This document shows positions 1 to 12,148 of a stretch of 64,000 bases of DNA, piece after piece. The stretch is taken from the NCBI RefSeq assembly GCF_014641715.1, contig NZ_BMIG01000001.1, positions 62,001 through 126,000 of the forward strand. The letters run 5' to 3'. The notes under the pieces were generated by a model. It was not told the DNA's origin. It saw only the letters and a list, made by a program, of their open reading frames with translations, and made no database searches. The stretch comes from Polaromonas eurypsychrophila (GTDB lineage: Bacteria; Pseudomonadota; Gammaproteobacteria; Burkholderiales; Burkholderiaceae_C). Numbering within the stretch: the first letter of the stretch is position 1; each line of letters begins with the position of its first letter. The translations under genes were made by a program, and so were the position numbers.

Positions 1-1642
<1,642 letters not shown>

Positions 1643-1744
1643 GGTTTCAATATACGGAATGATTCCCGACATAAGTAGCCAATATGAGCTGCTAATTGAG
1701 ATAAAGACGGCATAAAATTCTGCAAATAGAGGATTTTTCTGACC

Positions 1745-2212
1745 ATGAAACTAGATGTTATCGATTTACGCATACTTGATGAACTGCAGCGTGACGGCGC
1801 GCTGTCCAACGTGGAGTTGGCCCGGCGCGTCCATCTGAGCCCCTCGCCCTGCCTGGCGCGTGTCAAGGCACTTGAAGCTGCGCGGGTGATCGACCGTTAT
1901 GTCGCCATCACCAATGCGGCCGCGTTGGGGTTGGGCCTGACGGTCTTCATTTCGATCAGCCTGCGTTCGCAAAGCAAGGAGTCGCTGGCCGAGTTCGAGA
2001 GGCGCATTGCCGAGCACGATGAGGTGATGGAGTGCTATTTGATGACGGGCGACAGCGATTACCTGATTCGCGTGGCGGTGGCCGACATGGGTGCGCTGGA
2101 AAAATTCATCCTGGAGCAGCTCACCCCGATTCCCGGTATCGACAAGATACGCTCCAGTTTTGCGCTCAAGCAGGTCCGGTACAAGACGGCTTTGCCGCTG
2201 CCCGCACTGTGA
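1745..2212 (+). CDS. Lrp/AsnC family transcriptional regulator
   Basis: 155-residue Lrp/AsnC protein. The N-terminal helix-turn-helix covers about residues 5-50 (DLRILDELQRDGALSNVELA then HLSPSPCLARVKALEAARVI). The C-terminal RAM ligand-binding domain covers about 65-150 (VMECYLMTGDSDYLIRVAV, IPGIDKIRSSFALKQVRYKT). Members form dimers to octamers and sense amino acids or related metabolites. The ATG at 1745 is 102 bp from the divergent E1 gene, so the shared intergenic region is the likely target. This resembles the local MdeR-type control of a 2-oxoacid dehydrogenase. The ligand cannot be read from the sequence. Confidence 0.95.
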   Translation: MKLDVIDLRILDELQRDGALSNVELARRVHLSPSPCLARVKALEAARVIDRYVAITNAAALGLGLTVFISISLRSQSKESLAEFERRIAEHDEVMECYLMTGDSDYLIRVAVADMGALEKFILEQLTPIPGIDKIRSSFALKQVRYKTALPLPAL

Positions 2213-2231
2213 AAAGCGTGGGTGAGGCAGC

Positions 2232-4076
2232 TCAACGGACCGGCGTGTCCAGCGTTGGAGGCTGTTCGTCGTGTAATGCCGGGTGCGAGATTTCAATCGC
2301 ATTGATTTTGGCCACCAAGCCTTCCCGCCGGGAGCTTTCTTCGGCTGGAAGGCTCGCAGGCTCGCCAGCCGCATCGATGAACTGGACGTAACGCCGGGGA
2401 CCTGAGCTCATGCGCCGCAGCCGGGTCTTGAGACTGTCGATCACCTGCTGGCAGGTCTGCTCGCCCGGCGTGCCATGCCAGATGGCGATGTGCAGATTAA
2501 ATGCGTCGGGCTCGTCCAGCTTGTCGGACAGGCGGATGCAGTCAGCCAGAATTTTGGTGGAGACCTCGGAGACGGCTTCGCGGTTGACCGGCCCTTCGAC
2601 GAGCATCAGGAACAGGTTCTCCTCGTAACGAATCACCGTGTCCATATCGCGCGCCGCGCGGCGCATGATTTCGCCGATGCGCGACAGGGCGATGCTGCGC
2701 TTTTGGTCGCTCAGCTCGTCAGGGCTGGGCGCCTGGTTCAACCAGCGCAGCAACACAACGCCGCACTCCGAACGCCTGCGACGTGCGCGCAGCAGCATTT
2801 GCGATAGCCTGCCCTCCATCACGCGGGGCAGCATCAAGCCGCTGGCCGGGTCATAGGTCGCCAGCGCGGCGATGCGATGGTTGGAAAACAGCGCCGCCCG
2901 GCTGCGCCATGCCAGCGCAAAAAAGATCCACAGCAAGCCGACCATGGCCGACAGCACGCCGGCCGCCTGGGCCGATTCGAGGTTCATGACCCAGCCCGCG
3001 TTGTAGAAAATCCGCGCCAGTGCCGCCAGGGCTATGGGCGCCGTGCCCAGCAGCAGCAGCCGGTTCCAGGCCTGCCCGCGTACAGACATCCATACCAGGC
3101 TGCTGAGAATCGTCAGTGTGGCCAGCGCCAGCCAAAGGTTGCGCAGGTCGCGCGGAATGAGGCCGGGGATAGCCATCAGGCCGGCCATTAGCAGGCTGCC
3201 TGCAGTGATGGCGGCCAGCAACCTGTAGATGTACGGGTGCCCGCTGCGCGCGTAGCTGGCGTGGGCGCAAAACCAGGCGCCTGCAGCCATGCTCAGTGCG
3301 GACGAGACCCAGCCCATGACCTGGTTGAGGTAGGCGCTCTGCGGCCACATGCGCCAGCCTCCGTAACCGATCAGCACCAGCTGCGTGAACATCAGCGTTA
3401 TTACCACGGCGAAAAACCACAGGAAGACGCGGTTGCGCGCCATCGCGAAAGCGGCCAGGCTGAGCGCGGCCAGCACGCTGAACATGCCCCACATCAGCCC
3501 GATCACCACGCCCACGCGGGATGCACCATCCACGTATTCAACCGGAGACAGCAGCATCGGTGGCCCCGTGAGTGCCCGGTTGTTTTCGAAGCGAAGGTAG
3601 TAGGTCTGCATGCGATCGGTGCGGGTTTGCAGTTCAAAGCTGGGCACCCGCGTACGCAAGGACCAGTCGACTGGCGCCAGCGCGAGACCGGCCGACTGGA
3701 TCAGCCATTCGCCCTGGGGACCGCGCGAAAACAGGCTGGCCTTGACCAGCGCCTGGCCCGGCAGCCGGATGAACCAGGTTTGCAGCGACTCGGTAGGCGG
3801 CAGCGCAAAGGTAGCCCAGACGTCCTGGCTGGCGGAGGTGGGAAGCGCCGTGGTACCGGTGTAAGGCTGCAGGCGCCAGGGGCCGGCGGCGGTGAACGCA
3901 TCCGGCGACGCGATGCTGCCTTTGGGCACCGCCACCCACTGCAGTGGCTCGGCCAGCGTGATGGTGACGCTGTCGCCATAGAGGCGGCCAAAGTCCTGCG
4001 CCTGGCCTGGGGGCAGCGCCAGGCAAAGCAGCACCCCCAAAAAACCGCGCCAGCTTGTCTTTCTGTCCATCCGCAT
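2232..4076 (-). CDS. 7TMR-DISM membrane protein with degenerate GGDEF domain
   Basis: 614-residue inner-membrane signalling protein. A signal sequence ends near AQA-QDF (about residue 27). A periplasmic DISM-type beta domain follows to about 180, then seven hydrophobic segments from about 187 to 390 (starting VGVVIGLMWGMFSVLAALSL). The cytoplasmic part from ATYDPASGLMLPRVMEGRL onward has the order of a GGDEF domain, but the signature reads RYEENLF at residues 483-489 where active diguanylate cyclases have RYGGDEF. Loss of both glycines and the acidic pair argues against c-di-GMP synthesis; a receptor or scaffold role is more likely. ATG codons at 4076 and 4070 are both possible starts. It is convergent with the regulator on its left and divergent from the secreted phytase-like gene on its right. 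Confidence 0.85.
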   Translation of the reverse strand: MRMDRKTSWRGFLGVLLCLALPPGQAQDFGRLYGDSVTITLAEPLQWVAVPKGSIASPDAFTAAGPWRLQPYTGTTALPTSASQDVWATFALPPTESLQTWFIRLPGQALVKASLFSRGPQGEWLIQSAGLALAPVDWSLRTRVPSFELQTRTDRMQTYYLRFENNRALTGPPMLLSPVEYVDGASRVGVVIGLMWGMFSVLAALSLAAFAMARNRVFLWFFAVVITLMFTQLVLIGYGGWRMWPQSAYLNQVMGWVSSALSMAAGAWFCAHASYARSGHPYIYRLLAAITAGSLLMAGLMAIPGLIPRDLRNLWLALATLTILSSLVWMSVRGQAWNRLLLLGTAPIALAALARIFYNAGWVMNLESAQAAGVLSAMVGLLWIFFALAWRSRAALFSNHRIAALATYDPASGLMLPRVMEGRLSQMLLRARRRRSECGVVLLRWLNQAPSPDELSDQKRSIALSRIGEIMRRAARDMDTVIRYEENLFLMLVEGPVNREAVSEVSTKILADCIRLSDKLDEPDAFNLHIAIWHGTPGEQTCQQVIDSLKTRLRRMSSGPRRYVQFIDAAGEPASLPAEESSRREGLVAKINAIEISHPALHDEQPPTLDTPVR

Positions 4077-4178
4077 AGCTTATTGCAGAAGTGTGTGTTG
4101 TCCGGCCGCCAGCCGTCCGGTCATCACGATGTCACAACAATTGACAACCATGCGTCTTCCAACAACAACGGATGCCCC

Positions 4179-5558
4179 ATGTCTTATTCCCGCCTAATCG
4201 CCACCCGCCGCCTTGTTATCGCCACGGTTTTTCCTGCGCTGGCCACTGTGCTGCTTGCCGCGCCGATACACGCGCAGACCGCCTTCCCGGCCACGCTGGC
4301 CGGCCACGCGCTGCTGCCGGCGCAATCTTTCATCGCCGCGCCCAAGGACGCGCCGCAGGACCTCAAGAACGCCGGAAAATTCACCACCGGCAAACGTGTC
4401 GAAGCGCTGGGCACAGTCGAAGGCCTGTCGGCCGGCCGCCCCACCGGTGTCTCGCTGCCGTTCAGGGGCCAGCCGGTTCAGGGCCACTCCGGCATCAAGA
4501 AAATGCCCGACGGCAGCTTCTGGATATTGACCGACAACGGCTCCGGCGCCAAAGCCAATTCGCCTGACTCCATGCTGTACCTGAACCGTTATGCCGTGGA
4601 CTTCAAAGGCGGCGGCATGAAGCGGCTGGAGACAATTTTTCTGAGCGACCCGAACAAAAAAGTGCCGTTTCGCATCGTTCATGAAAGCACGAAACAGCGC
4701 TACCTGACCGGCAGCGATTTCGACACCGAAAGCTTCCAGATCGCCGGCGGCGCGCTGTGGATTGGTGACGAGTTCGGTCCCTTCCTGATCAAGGCCGACA
4801 TGAAGGGCCGGGTGCTGGCCGTGTTTGAAACGCAGGTGGACGGCAAGCTGGTGCGCTCGCCCGACCACCCGGCCGTAACCACACCGGGCGTGCCCGGCGG
4901 CGCGGTGGATTTTCAGGTGCGCCGCTCCAAGGGTTATGAGGGCATGGCCGCATCAAAAGACGGCAGCAAGCTGTACGCGCTGCTCGAAGGTGCCTTGTGG
5001 GACGCGTCCACCAAGGGCAATGAAAAACTCGACGGCAAGGACTACCTGCGCGTGCTTGAGTTCGACGTCAAGAGCGAGAGCTGGACCGGCCGCCACTGGA
5101 AATACGTGCTCGAAGGCGCCAGCCATGCGATTGGCGACTTCAACATGATCGACGGCACGACAGGGCTCATCATCGAACGTGACAACGGCGAAGGCACGGC
5201 GGACAAAGCCTGCCCGGAAGGCCAGAAGCGAAGCGACTGCTTTCATGACCTGGCCAAATTCAAGCGTATCTACAAGATTGAACTCAGCGAGGCCAATGTC
5301 GGCGCGGCCGTGCGTAAGATTGGCTACATCGACCTGATGGCGATTGCCGACCCCAACAAGCTGGCGCGCAAGCCGCTGAACAATGGCGTGCTGACCTTTC
5401 CTTTCTTCACCATCGAAAACGTGGACGTGGTGGACGCGACGCACATCGTTGTGGGCAACGACAACAACCTGCCGTTTTCCAGCAGCCGGGAGCCGAACAA
5501 GGCGGACGACAACGAGTTGGTCCTGCTGGAAGTCGCGGACTTTCTGAGGGCCAATTGA
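4179..5558 (+). CDS. Secreted esterase-like-activity-of-phytase family protein
   Basis: 459 residues from ATG 4179. The frame stays open far upstream, but the signal peptide fixes the start: MSYSRLIATRRL, a hydrophobic core, then cleavage near IHAQTAF, so export to the periplasm is expected. The mature part shows the PF13449-type propeller features, including SGIKKMPDGSFWILTDNGSG, FQIAGGALWIGDEFGPFLIK, YEGMAASKDGSKLYALLEG and the C-terminal ENVDVVDATHIVVGNDNNLPF. Some family members were reported with esterase or phytase activity; the substrate here is unknown. A second propeller-like protein follows 131 bp downstream on the same strand. Confidence 0.88.
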   Translation: MSYSRLIATRRLVIATVFPALATVLLAAPIHAQTAFPATLAGHALLPAQSFIAAPKDAPQDLKNAGKFTTGKRVEALGTVEGLSAGRPTGVSLPFRGQPVQGHSGIKKMPDGSFWILTDNGSGAKANSPDSMLYLNRYAVDFKGGGMKRLETIFLSDPNKKVPFRIVHESTKQRYLTGSDFDTESFQIAGGALWIGDEFGPFLIKADMKGRVLAVFETQVDGKLVRSPDHPAVTTPGVPGGAVDFQVRRSKGYEGMAASKDGSKLYALLEGALWDASTKGNEKLDGKDYLRVLEFDVKSESWTGRHWKYVLEGASHAIGDFNMIDGTTGLIIERDNGEGTADKACPEGQKRSDCFHDLAKFKRIYKIELSEANVGAAVRKIGYIDLMAIADPNKLARKPLNNGVLTFPFFTIENVDVVDATHIVVGNDNNLPFSSSREPNKADDNELVLLEVADFLRAN

Positions 5559-5689
5559 GGTGGAGCGCCGCCAGCCGTGTTTGGCGAGCTGGCGGCTACG
5601 GGTGGGTCGCTGACCCACCCGCGCCTGTCACCTCCACCCCCGTCCGTTTGTCGATACAGTGAAGGCTTCACACTTTTTGGAGAACGGCC

Positions 5690-6607
5690 ATGCCTGTCCC
5701 GCCTGAGTTCCTGCCGTTGACAGGTCTCTACGAGCCTTCGGCGATCCAGCAGCTCGCCGACGGACGTTTCCTGGTGGTGGAGGACGAACAGGAGCACCCC
5801 TTCAGTCTGGTCACTCTGAGCGCCGACGGCACGGTCAAAAGCCAGGCCATGGGCCCCGGCTGGTTCGAGGGTAATAGCGCATTCTGGAAGCTCGATGACC
5901 TGGAGGGTTTGACGGCCGACACCCAGGGTTACCTCTACGCGCTCACCTCGCATTCGCGCAACGACGATGGGGACCAGAAGAAATCGCGCGATAAGCTGGT
6001 GCGTTTCCGGATCGAGGGCGACCGCGTTCGTGAGCCGGTTGTGGTCAGCGGGCTCAAGCCAGCCCTGATCGCAGCGCACCCGGTGCTGGCAGCCGCAGCC
6101 GGGATTGAGGACGTCAAGTCGGATGGCGGTCTCAATATCGAGGCGCTGGAGATCACGCCGGACCGACAGCAACTGCTGGTCGGGTTTCGCACCCCCCTGC
6201 TGGGCGGCGCAGCCATCATTGCCAGCATAGCCAACCCGTCGGCCATGTTTGAAGCCGGCGAGGCGCCGCGCTTGTCCAGCGGCTTGCTGACGCTGGATCT
6301 CGGCGGACAGGGCATTCGCGGCATGGCCTGGATCGCGGCGCTCGACGGCTACCTCATCATCAGCGGACCTGCGTCGCTGGCGGCCCAGGTATTCGGGCTC
6401 TGGTTCTGGAGCGGCCAGCCACAGTCTGCTGCGCGCCGCGTCGGAGTGCCCGGCTTGCAGCACTTCGATCGGGCCGAAGGGGTGAGTACCGCCTTGATCG
6501 ACGGTGTGGCGCACATCGTTCTCGTCAGCGATGACGGCAAGCGCGAGAAAGGGCGCTTAGCCCATTTCGTGCTGCTGGAGCCCGGACAACTGCAGATTTC
6601 CTCCTGA
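5690..6607 (+). CDS. DUF3616-like beta-propeller protein
   Basis: 305 residues, ATG at 5690 with GGAGAAC upstream. No signal peptide is visible, so the protein is probably cytosolic. Repeated propeller-like blades are seen: ADGRFLVVEDEQEHPFSLVT, FWKLDDLEGLTADTQGYLYA, GGLNIEALEITPDRQQLLVG, IRGMAWIAALDGYLIISGP, and FDRAEGVSTALIDGVAHIVL. The ALTSHSRNDDG...SRDKLVRF segment is typical of DUF3616. The biochemical role of the family is not known to me. It stands alone between two convergent or parallel neighbours and ends about 30 bp before a family B repeat. Confidence 0.75.
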   Translation: MPVPPEFLPLTGLYEPSAIQQLADGRFLVVEDEQEHPFSLVTLSADGTVKSQAMGPGWFEGNSAFWKLDDLEGLTADTQGYLYALTSHSRNDDGDQKKSRDKLVRFRIEGDRVREPVVVSGLKPALIAAHPVLAAAAGIEDVKSDGGLNIEALEITPDRQQLLVGFRTPLLGGAAIIASIANPSAMFEAGEAPRLSSGLLTLDLGGQGIRGMAWIAALDGYLIISGPASLAAQVFGLWFWSGQPQSAARRVGVPGLQHFDRAEGVSTALIDGVAHIVLVSDDGKREKGRLAHFVLLEPGQLQISS

Positions 6608-6640
6608 GGCGGGAAAGCCGGGCGTCGGCCGGCTGCCGCA

Positions 6641-6702
6641 ATGCTACTGAATTGATAGCTTCTTGCCCTTGTCAGATATGGGCTGGAGGCCAAAAAAGCC
6701 TT
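6641..6702 (-). repeat. Dispersed repeat family B, copy 1
   Basis: On the minus strand this reads AAGGCTTTTTTGGCCTCCAG, then CCCATATCTGACAAGGGCAA, then GAAGCTATCAATTCAGTAGC. It is one of about nine copies with the layout GGCCTCCAGCCC - short variable part - AGCAGCTATnnAAnnATAGCA. Its head begins 7 bp after the prfC stop codon, on the prfC-sense strand. Confidence 0.8.
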
Positions 6703-6709
6703 AAAAAAT

Positions 6710-8335
<1,626 letters not shown>

Positions 8336-8369
8336 AACCCACGATTATCGGCGACGGGGCCGACCCTGG

Positions 8370-8606
8370 CTATTGCGGCTGTTTGGCGAAGCGTGGCTGG
8401 CGGATGCCGTTTATAACGACCTCTTCATTGAACATGGCTGCCGGGCGCACCCACAGGCCCTGTTCGCCATACAGCGCGCGGTACAGCGTCATGGGCGCCA
8501 GGCTTTCGCTGTGCCGCACTGTGCCGACCACTTCATACATCAAGCCCTTGTAGTGACGGTACAGGCCGGGGGGCGTTGTTATCAGCGTCGGGAGTTCGTC
8601 GGACAT
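8370..8606 (-). CDS. DUF1653 family small protein
   Basis: 78 residues from ATG 8606 (MSDELPTLITTPPGLYRHYK). The DUF1653 core is clear: PGLYRHYKGLMYEVVGTVRHSES and MTLYRALYG..GLWVRPAAMF. Members are small cytosolic proteins of unknown function. The gene is 34 bp upstream of prfC on the same strand and may be co-transcribed. The frame extends upstream into the rRNA methyltransferase region, but only this start yields the conserved N-terminus. Confidence 0.85.
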   Translation of the reverse strand: MSDELPTLITTPPGLYRHYKGLMYEVVGTVRHSESLAPMTLYRALYGEQGLWVRPAAMFNEEVVINGIRQPRFAKQPQ

Positions 8607-8658
8607 GGTCTTCCTGGTTGCCGGGTCGGCCTGGGGGCCTGCGGTGGGACAATGGGGC

Positions 8659-9912
8659 ATGCATCCTAACGCCTTACTCGACAGCTGTACCGTTCTCCTC
8701 AAGCAGGTTCTCCGTTTCGACCACCCCGCTGACATGGTGGTGTCGCGCCATTTTCGTGAGCAACGCCTGGGGCCGCGCGAGCGCGCCACCGTGGCCGAGA
8801 CGATTTACACCGTGCTGCGCAAGAAAAACCTCTTCACCTACCTGGCCCAGCACGGCAGCGGACCAACCGAGCGGCGACTGTCCATCTTGGGGTTTGCTGC
8901 AGAGCGCGATTTCCTGCTGGGCGCCCTCACCGATCAGGAGAAGGACTGGCTGGCCCGCTGCGACCAGGTCAAGCCTGAGGACCTGATGGAGCTGCACCGG
9001 CACAACCTTCCGGCCTGGCTGGTTGAGCCGTTGAAAGCGCAGCTCGGCGACGACTTCTGGCCGCTGGTTGAAAGCCTGAATGCGCCCGCCGGCCTCGATC
9101 TGCGTGTTAACACACTCAAGGACAAGCGGGCCGAGGTCCAGAAAGAGCTTGCGAAAGCGGCGATTAAAACAGTCGCCACCCCGTATTCCCCGTGGGGCCT
9201 GCGCATGACCACCAAACCGGCCCTGAACAAGCTGGACGCCTTCACGCGCGGCGCCATTGAGGTGCAGGACGAAGGCTCGCAACTGCTGGCCCTGCTGGTG
9301 GATGCCAAACGCGGCGAAATGGTGGTGGACTTCTGCGCCGGTGCCGGCGGTAAGACCCTGGCCCTTGGCGCCAGTATGCGCAACACCGGGCGCTTGTATG
9401 CCTTTGACACCTCGGGCCACCGGCTCGATGCCCTGAAACCTCGGCTGGCGCGCAGTGGCCTGTCCAACGTCCATCCTGTGGCAATTGCCCATGAGCGCGA
9501 CGACCGCATCAAGCGCCTCGCAGGCAAGATCGACCGCGTGCTGATTGATGCCCCCTGTTCCGGACTGGGCACCTTGCGGCGTAATCCGGACCTGAAGTGG
9601 CGACAAAGCCCAAAGGCGATTGAAGAACTGACGGCCAAGCAGGCCGCCATCCTGCAAAGCGCGGCGCGACTGCTCAAGCCCGGCGGGCGATTGGTTTATG
9701 CGACTTGCAGTGTGTTGCGTGATGAAAATGAAGCCATTGCCCAGGCCTTCGGTGACGCGAATAAAGATTTCACACCCCTTGAAGCCAGTGACGTTTTAAC
9801 GCATCTTGGGGTTGAGGGTGCTGCAAAGTTATGCAGCGGGCCTTATTTGCGTCTGTGGCCATATCTGCATCAAACTGACGGTTTTTTCGCCGCCGTTTGG
9901 CAAAAGATTTGA
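8659..9912 (+). CDS. RsmB/NOP family RNA (cytosine-C5) methyltransferase
   Basis: 417 residues from ATG 8659 (MHPNALLDSCTVLLKQVLRF). It transfers a methyl group from SAM to C5 of a cytosine in RNA, probably 16S rRNA. The N-terminal NusB-like region is followed by the Rossmann methyltransferase fold: motif I VVDFCAGAGGKTLALGA, motif IV DAPCSGLGTLRRNPDLKW and motif VI YATCSVLRDENE. The two cysteines of PCSG and TCSV are the catalytic pair of this family. Length and motif order fit RsmB-like enzymes, but the exact target is not shown. It is divergent from the DUF1653 gene with only 52 bp between the start codons. Confidence 0.92.
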   Translation: MHPNALLDSCTVLLKQVLRFDHPADMVVSRHFREQRLGPRERATVAETIYTVLRKKNLFTYLAQHGSGPTERRLSILGFAAERDFLLGALTDQEKDWLARCDQVKPEDLMELHRHNLPAWLVEPLKAQLGDDFWPLVESLNAPAGLDLRVNTLKDKRAEVQKELAKAAIKTVATPYSPWGLRMTTKPALNKLDAFTRGAIEVQDEGSQLLALLVDAKRGEMVVDFCAGAGGKTLALGASMRNTGRLYAFDTSGHRLDALKPRLARSGLSNVHPVAIAHERDDRIKRLAGKIDRVLIDAPCSGLGTLRRNPDLKWRQSPKAIEELTAKQAAILQSAARLLKPGGRLVYATCSVLRDENEAIAQAFGDANKDFTPLEASDVLTHLGVEGAAKLCSGPYLRLWPYLHQTDGFFAAVWQKI

Positions 9913-10013
9913 AACAATTAGCAGCGCGAAGCCGTTAAATGTCACATTTTTAGAGGTTTTTTCGGGATTTACCGCAGTTTTACCGGAAATGCATGTTTCT
10001 TCACCGCTGCAGT

Positions 10014-10042
10014 TTGTGATTCGGTCAGCCCCCGTCTACAAT
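10014..10042 (+). promoter_or_regulatory. Candidate sigma-70 promoter of the desaturase gene
   Basis: TTGTGA (10014-10019) and TACAAT (10037-10042) are separated by 17 bp, close to the consensus. Transcription would begin near 10049, about 60 bases before the desaturase ATG. Confidence 0.6.
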
Positions 10043-10110
10043 AGTTGGTTGTCCAGCACGGTTTCAGCATGGTATGCAGGGCAATGTTACAGATTGTTTA
10101 AAGGACCTTC

Positions 10111-11310
10111 ATGATTTTGTTTGACGCCGCCCTTGACTGGCTGGCCCATGGCCTGATTGCTGCCAGCTGGTGGCAAATTGTGCTGTACACGCTGGTGACG
10201 ACTCACATCACGATTGCAAGCGTGACGATTTACCTGCACCGCCATCAGGCGCATCGCGCCATGGATCTGCACGCCATCCCTTCACACTTTTTCCGTTTCT
10301 GGCTGTGGCTGGGCACCGGCCAGGTGACCAAGGAGTGGGTGTCGATTCACCGCAAGCATCACGCCAAATGCGAAACCATTGACGACCCGCACAGCCCGCA
10401 AGCCCTCGGCATCAAGAAAGTGTTCTGGCAAGGCGCCGAGTTGTACCGTGCGGAAAGCAAAAACAAAGAGACCATGGTCAAGTTCGGCCATGGCACGCCG
10501 AGCGACTGGATTGAGCGCAATCTGTATACGCGTTACAGCTGGCAGGGTGTGGGCCTGATGATGATCATCAACCTGGCGTTGTTCGGCGCGGCCGGTCTGG
10601 CCGTGTGGGCGGTGCAAATGATCTGGATCCCCGTGACGGCGGCCGGCATCATCAATGGTATTGGTCACTACTGGGGTTACCGCAACTTTGAGGCACCTGA
10701 TGCCAGCACCAACATTTCGCCTTGGGGCATCATGATCGGCGGCGAAGAGTTGCACAACAACCACCACACCTATCCAACCTCGGCCAAATTTTCGGTCAAG
10801 CCTTACGAATTTGATATTGGCTGGATTTATATCCGCGCGATGGAGAAAGTTGGATTGGCTACTGTCAAAAAGGTGCCGCCCAAGCTGACGCTCGGTTCCA
10901 TCCAGCCGGTGGCTGACGAGAAAACGCTGGAAGCCCTGATCGCCCATCGTTACGAGGTGATGGCCGGGTTCGCACGTGAATTGCGCCGCGCCGGCAAGAT
11001 CGAGATTGAGACGCTTAAAGCCCGCAAGGCCGACATCTCGGTGCTCAAGGCTGCCAACCGTTGGTTGCACCGCGACGATGACAAGGTTCCTGCGGCGGTC
11101 AAGCCGCACATTGCCCAGGCACGTGCCGAGCATCCGGTGCTCGACAAGATGGTCACCATGCGCGAAGAGCTGCGCCAGATGTGGTTGTCAACCTCAGCCT
11201 CGCGCGAGCAACTCGCCGGTGACCTGCAGGCGTGGTGCCGCCGTGCTGAAGAAAGCGGTATCACGGCGCTGCGTGACTTTTCGATGAATCTGCGCGCCGC
11301 ACGCGCTTAA
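10111..11310 (+). CDS. Membrane acyl-lipid/acyl-CoA fatty acid desaturase
   Basis: 399-residue di-iron membrane desaturase that introduces a double bond in fatty acyl chains. The three histidine boxes are present: HRHQAHR (about residues 44-50), HRKHHAKCET (about 81-90) and HNNHHTYPTSAKFS near 215. Hydrophobic segments surround them (SWWQIVLYTLVTTHITIASV, WQGVGLMMIINLALFGAAG). The C-terminal 130 residues are a charged cytosolic extension beyond the catalytic core. The regiospecificity (delta-9 is usual in this family) is not shown by the sequence. ATG at 10111 follows AAAGGA. Confidence 0.92.
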   Translation: MILFDAALDWLAHGLIAASWWQIVLYTLVTTHITIASVTIYLHRHQAHRAMDLHAIPSHFFRFWLWLGTGQVTKEWVSIHRKHHAKCETIDDPHSPQALGIKKVFWQGAELYRAESKNKETMVKFGHGTPSDWIERNLYTRYSWQGVGLMMIINLALFGAAGLAVWAVQMIWIPVTAAGIINGIGHYWGYRNFEAPDASTNISPWGIMIGGEELHNNHHTYPTSAKFSVKPYEFDIGWIYIRAMEKVGLATVKKVPPKLTLGSIQPVADEKTLEALIAHRYEVMAGFARELRRAGKIEIETLKARKADISVLKAANRWLHRDDDKVPAAVKPHIAQARAEHPVLDKMVTMREELRQMWLSTSASREQLAGDLQAWCRRAEESGITALRDFSMNLRAARA

Positions 11311-11520
11311 GCTTAGAATTTTGGGTCTGCTCCCGCGGGCCTCCATCCGGCTGCACCAGCTTCATCGCTGCTGCAGCCTTTCTTTCGCCTGTTGCTGGGA
11401 GGGGGGGTAGTGGCGCCTTGCGCGTGTCGCTGGCGATCCCGTCATCCTGATATTTGCAAAGGGTGGGGGAGGCTTGCCGTCAGAGCGCGTATTTGGGAAG
11501 CGGATGACGTGGACATAAAA

Positions 11521-11547
11521 AAACCCGCTGGATAGCAGCGGGTTTTT
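11521..11547. terminator. Rho-independent terminator, probably bidirectional
   Basis: AAACCCGCTG, a GATAG loop, and CAGCGGGTTT, flanked by an A-run on the left and T-run on the right. It lies 37 bp after the rpmG stop on the minus strand and can also end the desaturase transcript on the plus strand. The rest of the 11311-11583 gap shows nothing else I can support. Confidence 0.85.
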
Positions 11548-11583
11548 CAAAAAGCGCTGCGGACAGCGCCTGACCAATCTGAA

Positions 11584-11751
11584 TTACTTCAGCTTGATTT
11601 CCTTGTATTCCACATGCTTGCGTGCCTTGGGATCAAACTTCATGATCAGCATCTTGTCAGGAGTGGTCTTCTTGTTTTTGGTGGTCGTGTAGAAGTGACC
11701 GGTGCCGGCGGTTGATTCCAGCTTGATTTTTTCGCGTGCGCCTTTAGCCAT
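11584..11751 (-). CDS. rpmG: 50S ribosomal protein L33
   Basis: 55 residues: [20 protein letters not shown], then [20 protein letters not shown], then [15 protein letters not shown]. This is the standard L33 sequence, of the cysteine-free type (no CxxC zinc ribbon). It is a component of the large ribosomal subunit. It follows rpmB on the same strand by 11 bp, the usual rpmB-rpmG operon, and is followed by a strong terminator. Confidence 0.97.
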   Translation of the reverse strand: MAKGAREKIKLESTAGTGHFYTTTKNKKTTPDKMLIMKFDPKARKHVEYKEIKLK

Positions 11752-11762
11752 GATGATGCTCC

Positions 11763-11996
11763 TTAGATTTCACCGCGGGCACGAAGGTCCACCAGGACCG
11801 CGTCGATACCGAGCTTGTCAACAAGGCGCAAACCGGCGCTGGTGACGCGCAGGCGCACCCAGCGGTTTTCAGTTTCAACCCAAAAACGGCGGTATTGCAG
11901 ATTAGGCAAAAACCGGCGCTTGGTTTTGTTGTTGGCGTGAGAAACATTGTTTCCCACCATCGGGCCTTTGCCCGTTACCTGACAGACGCGTGCCAT
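11763..11996 (-). CDS. rpmB: 50S ribosomal protein L28
   Basis: 77 residues from ATG 11996 ([20 protein letters not shown]). The L28 signature [10 protein letters not shown]...[16 protein letters not shown] and the C-terminal [15 protein letters not shown] are complete. Upstream reads GGAGAGTGCTC, giving a good ribosome site. First gene of the rpmB-rpmG pair. Confidence 0.97.
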   Translation of the reverse strand: MARVCQVTGKGPMVGNNVSHANNKTKRRFLPNLQYRRFWVETENRWVRLRVTSAGLRLVDKLGIDAVLVDLRARGEI

Positions 11997-12148
11997 GAGC
12001 ACTCTCCGTAAAAAATAGAAATCGGAATGCTGAGACCCATGAGGATTCCCAGCTAAGCCATAGATTATAGCCTGAAAACCAACCGCCCTCAAGCCTCAGG
12101 TTCGGATGCTCACTTGAGAGGGCACGCCTCGACATGTAAAGGACGACG

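Noticed and set aside
3237-4178. Upstream extension of the phytase-like gene
   Set aside because: The extension is antisense to the 7TM gene, and the signal peptide beginning at 4179 marks the true start.
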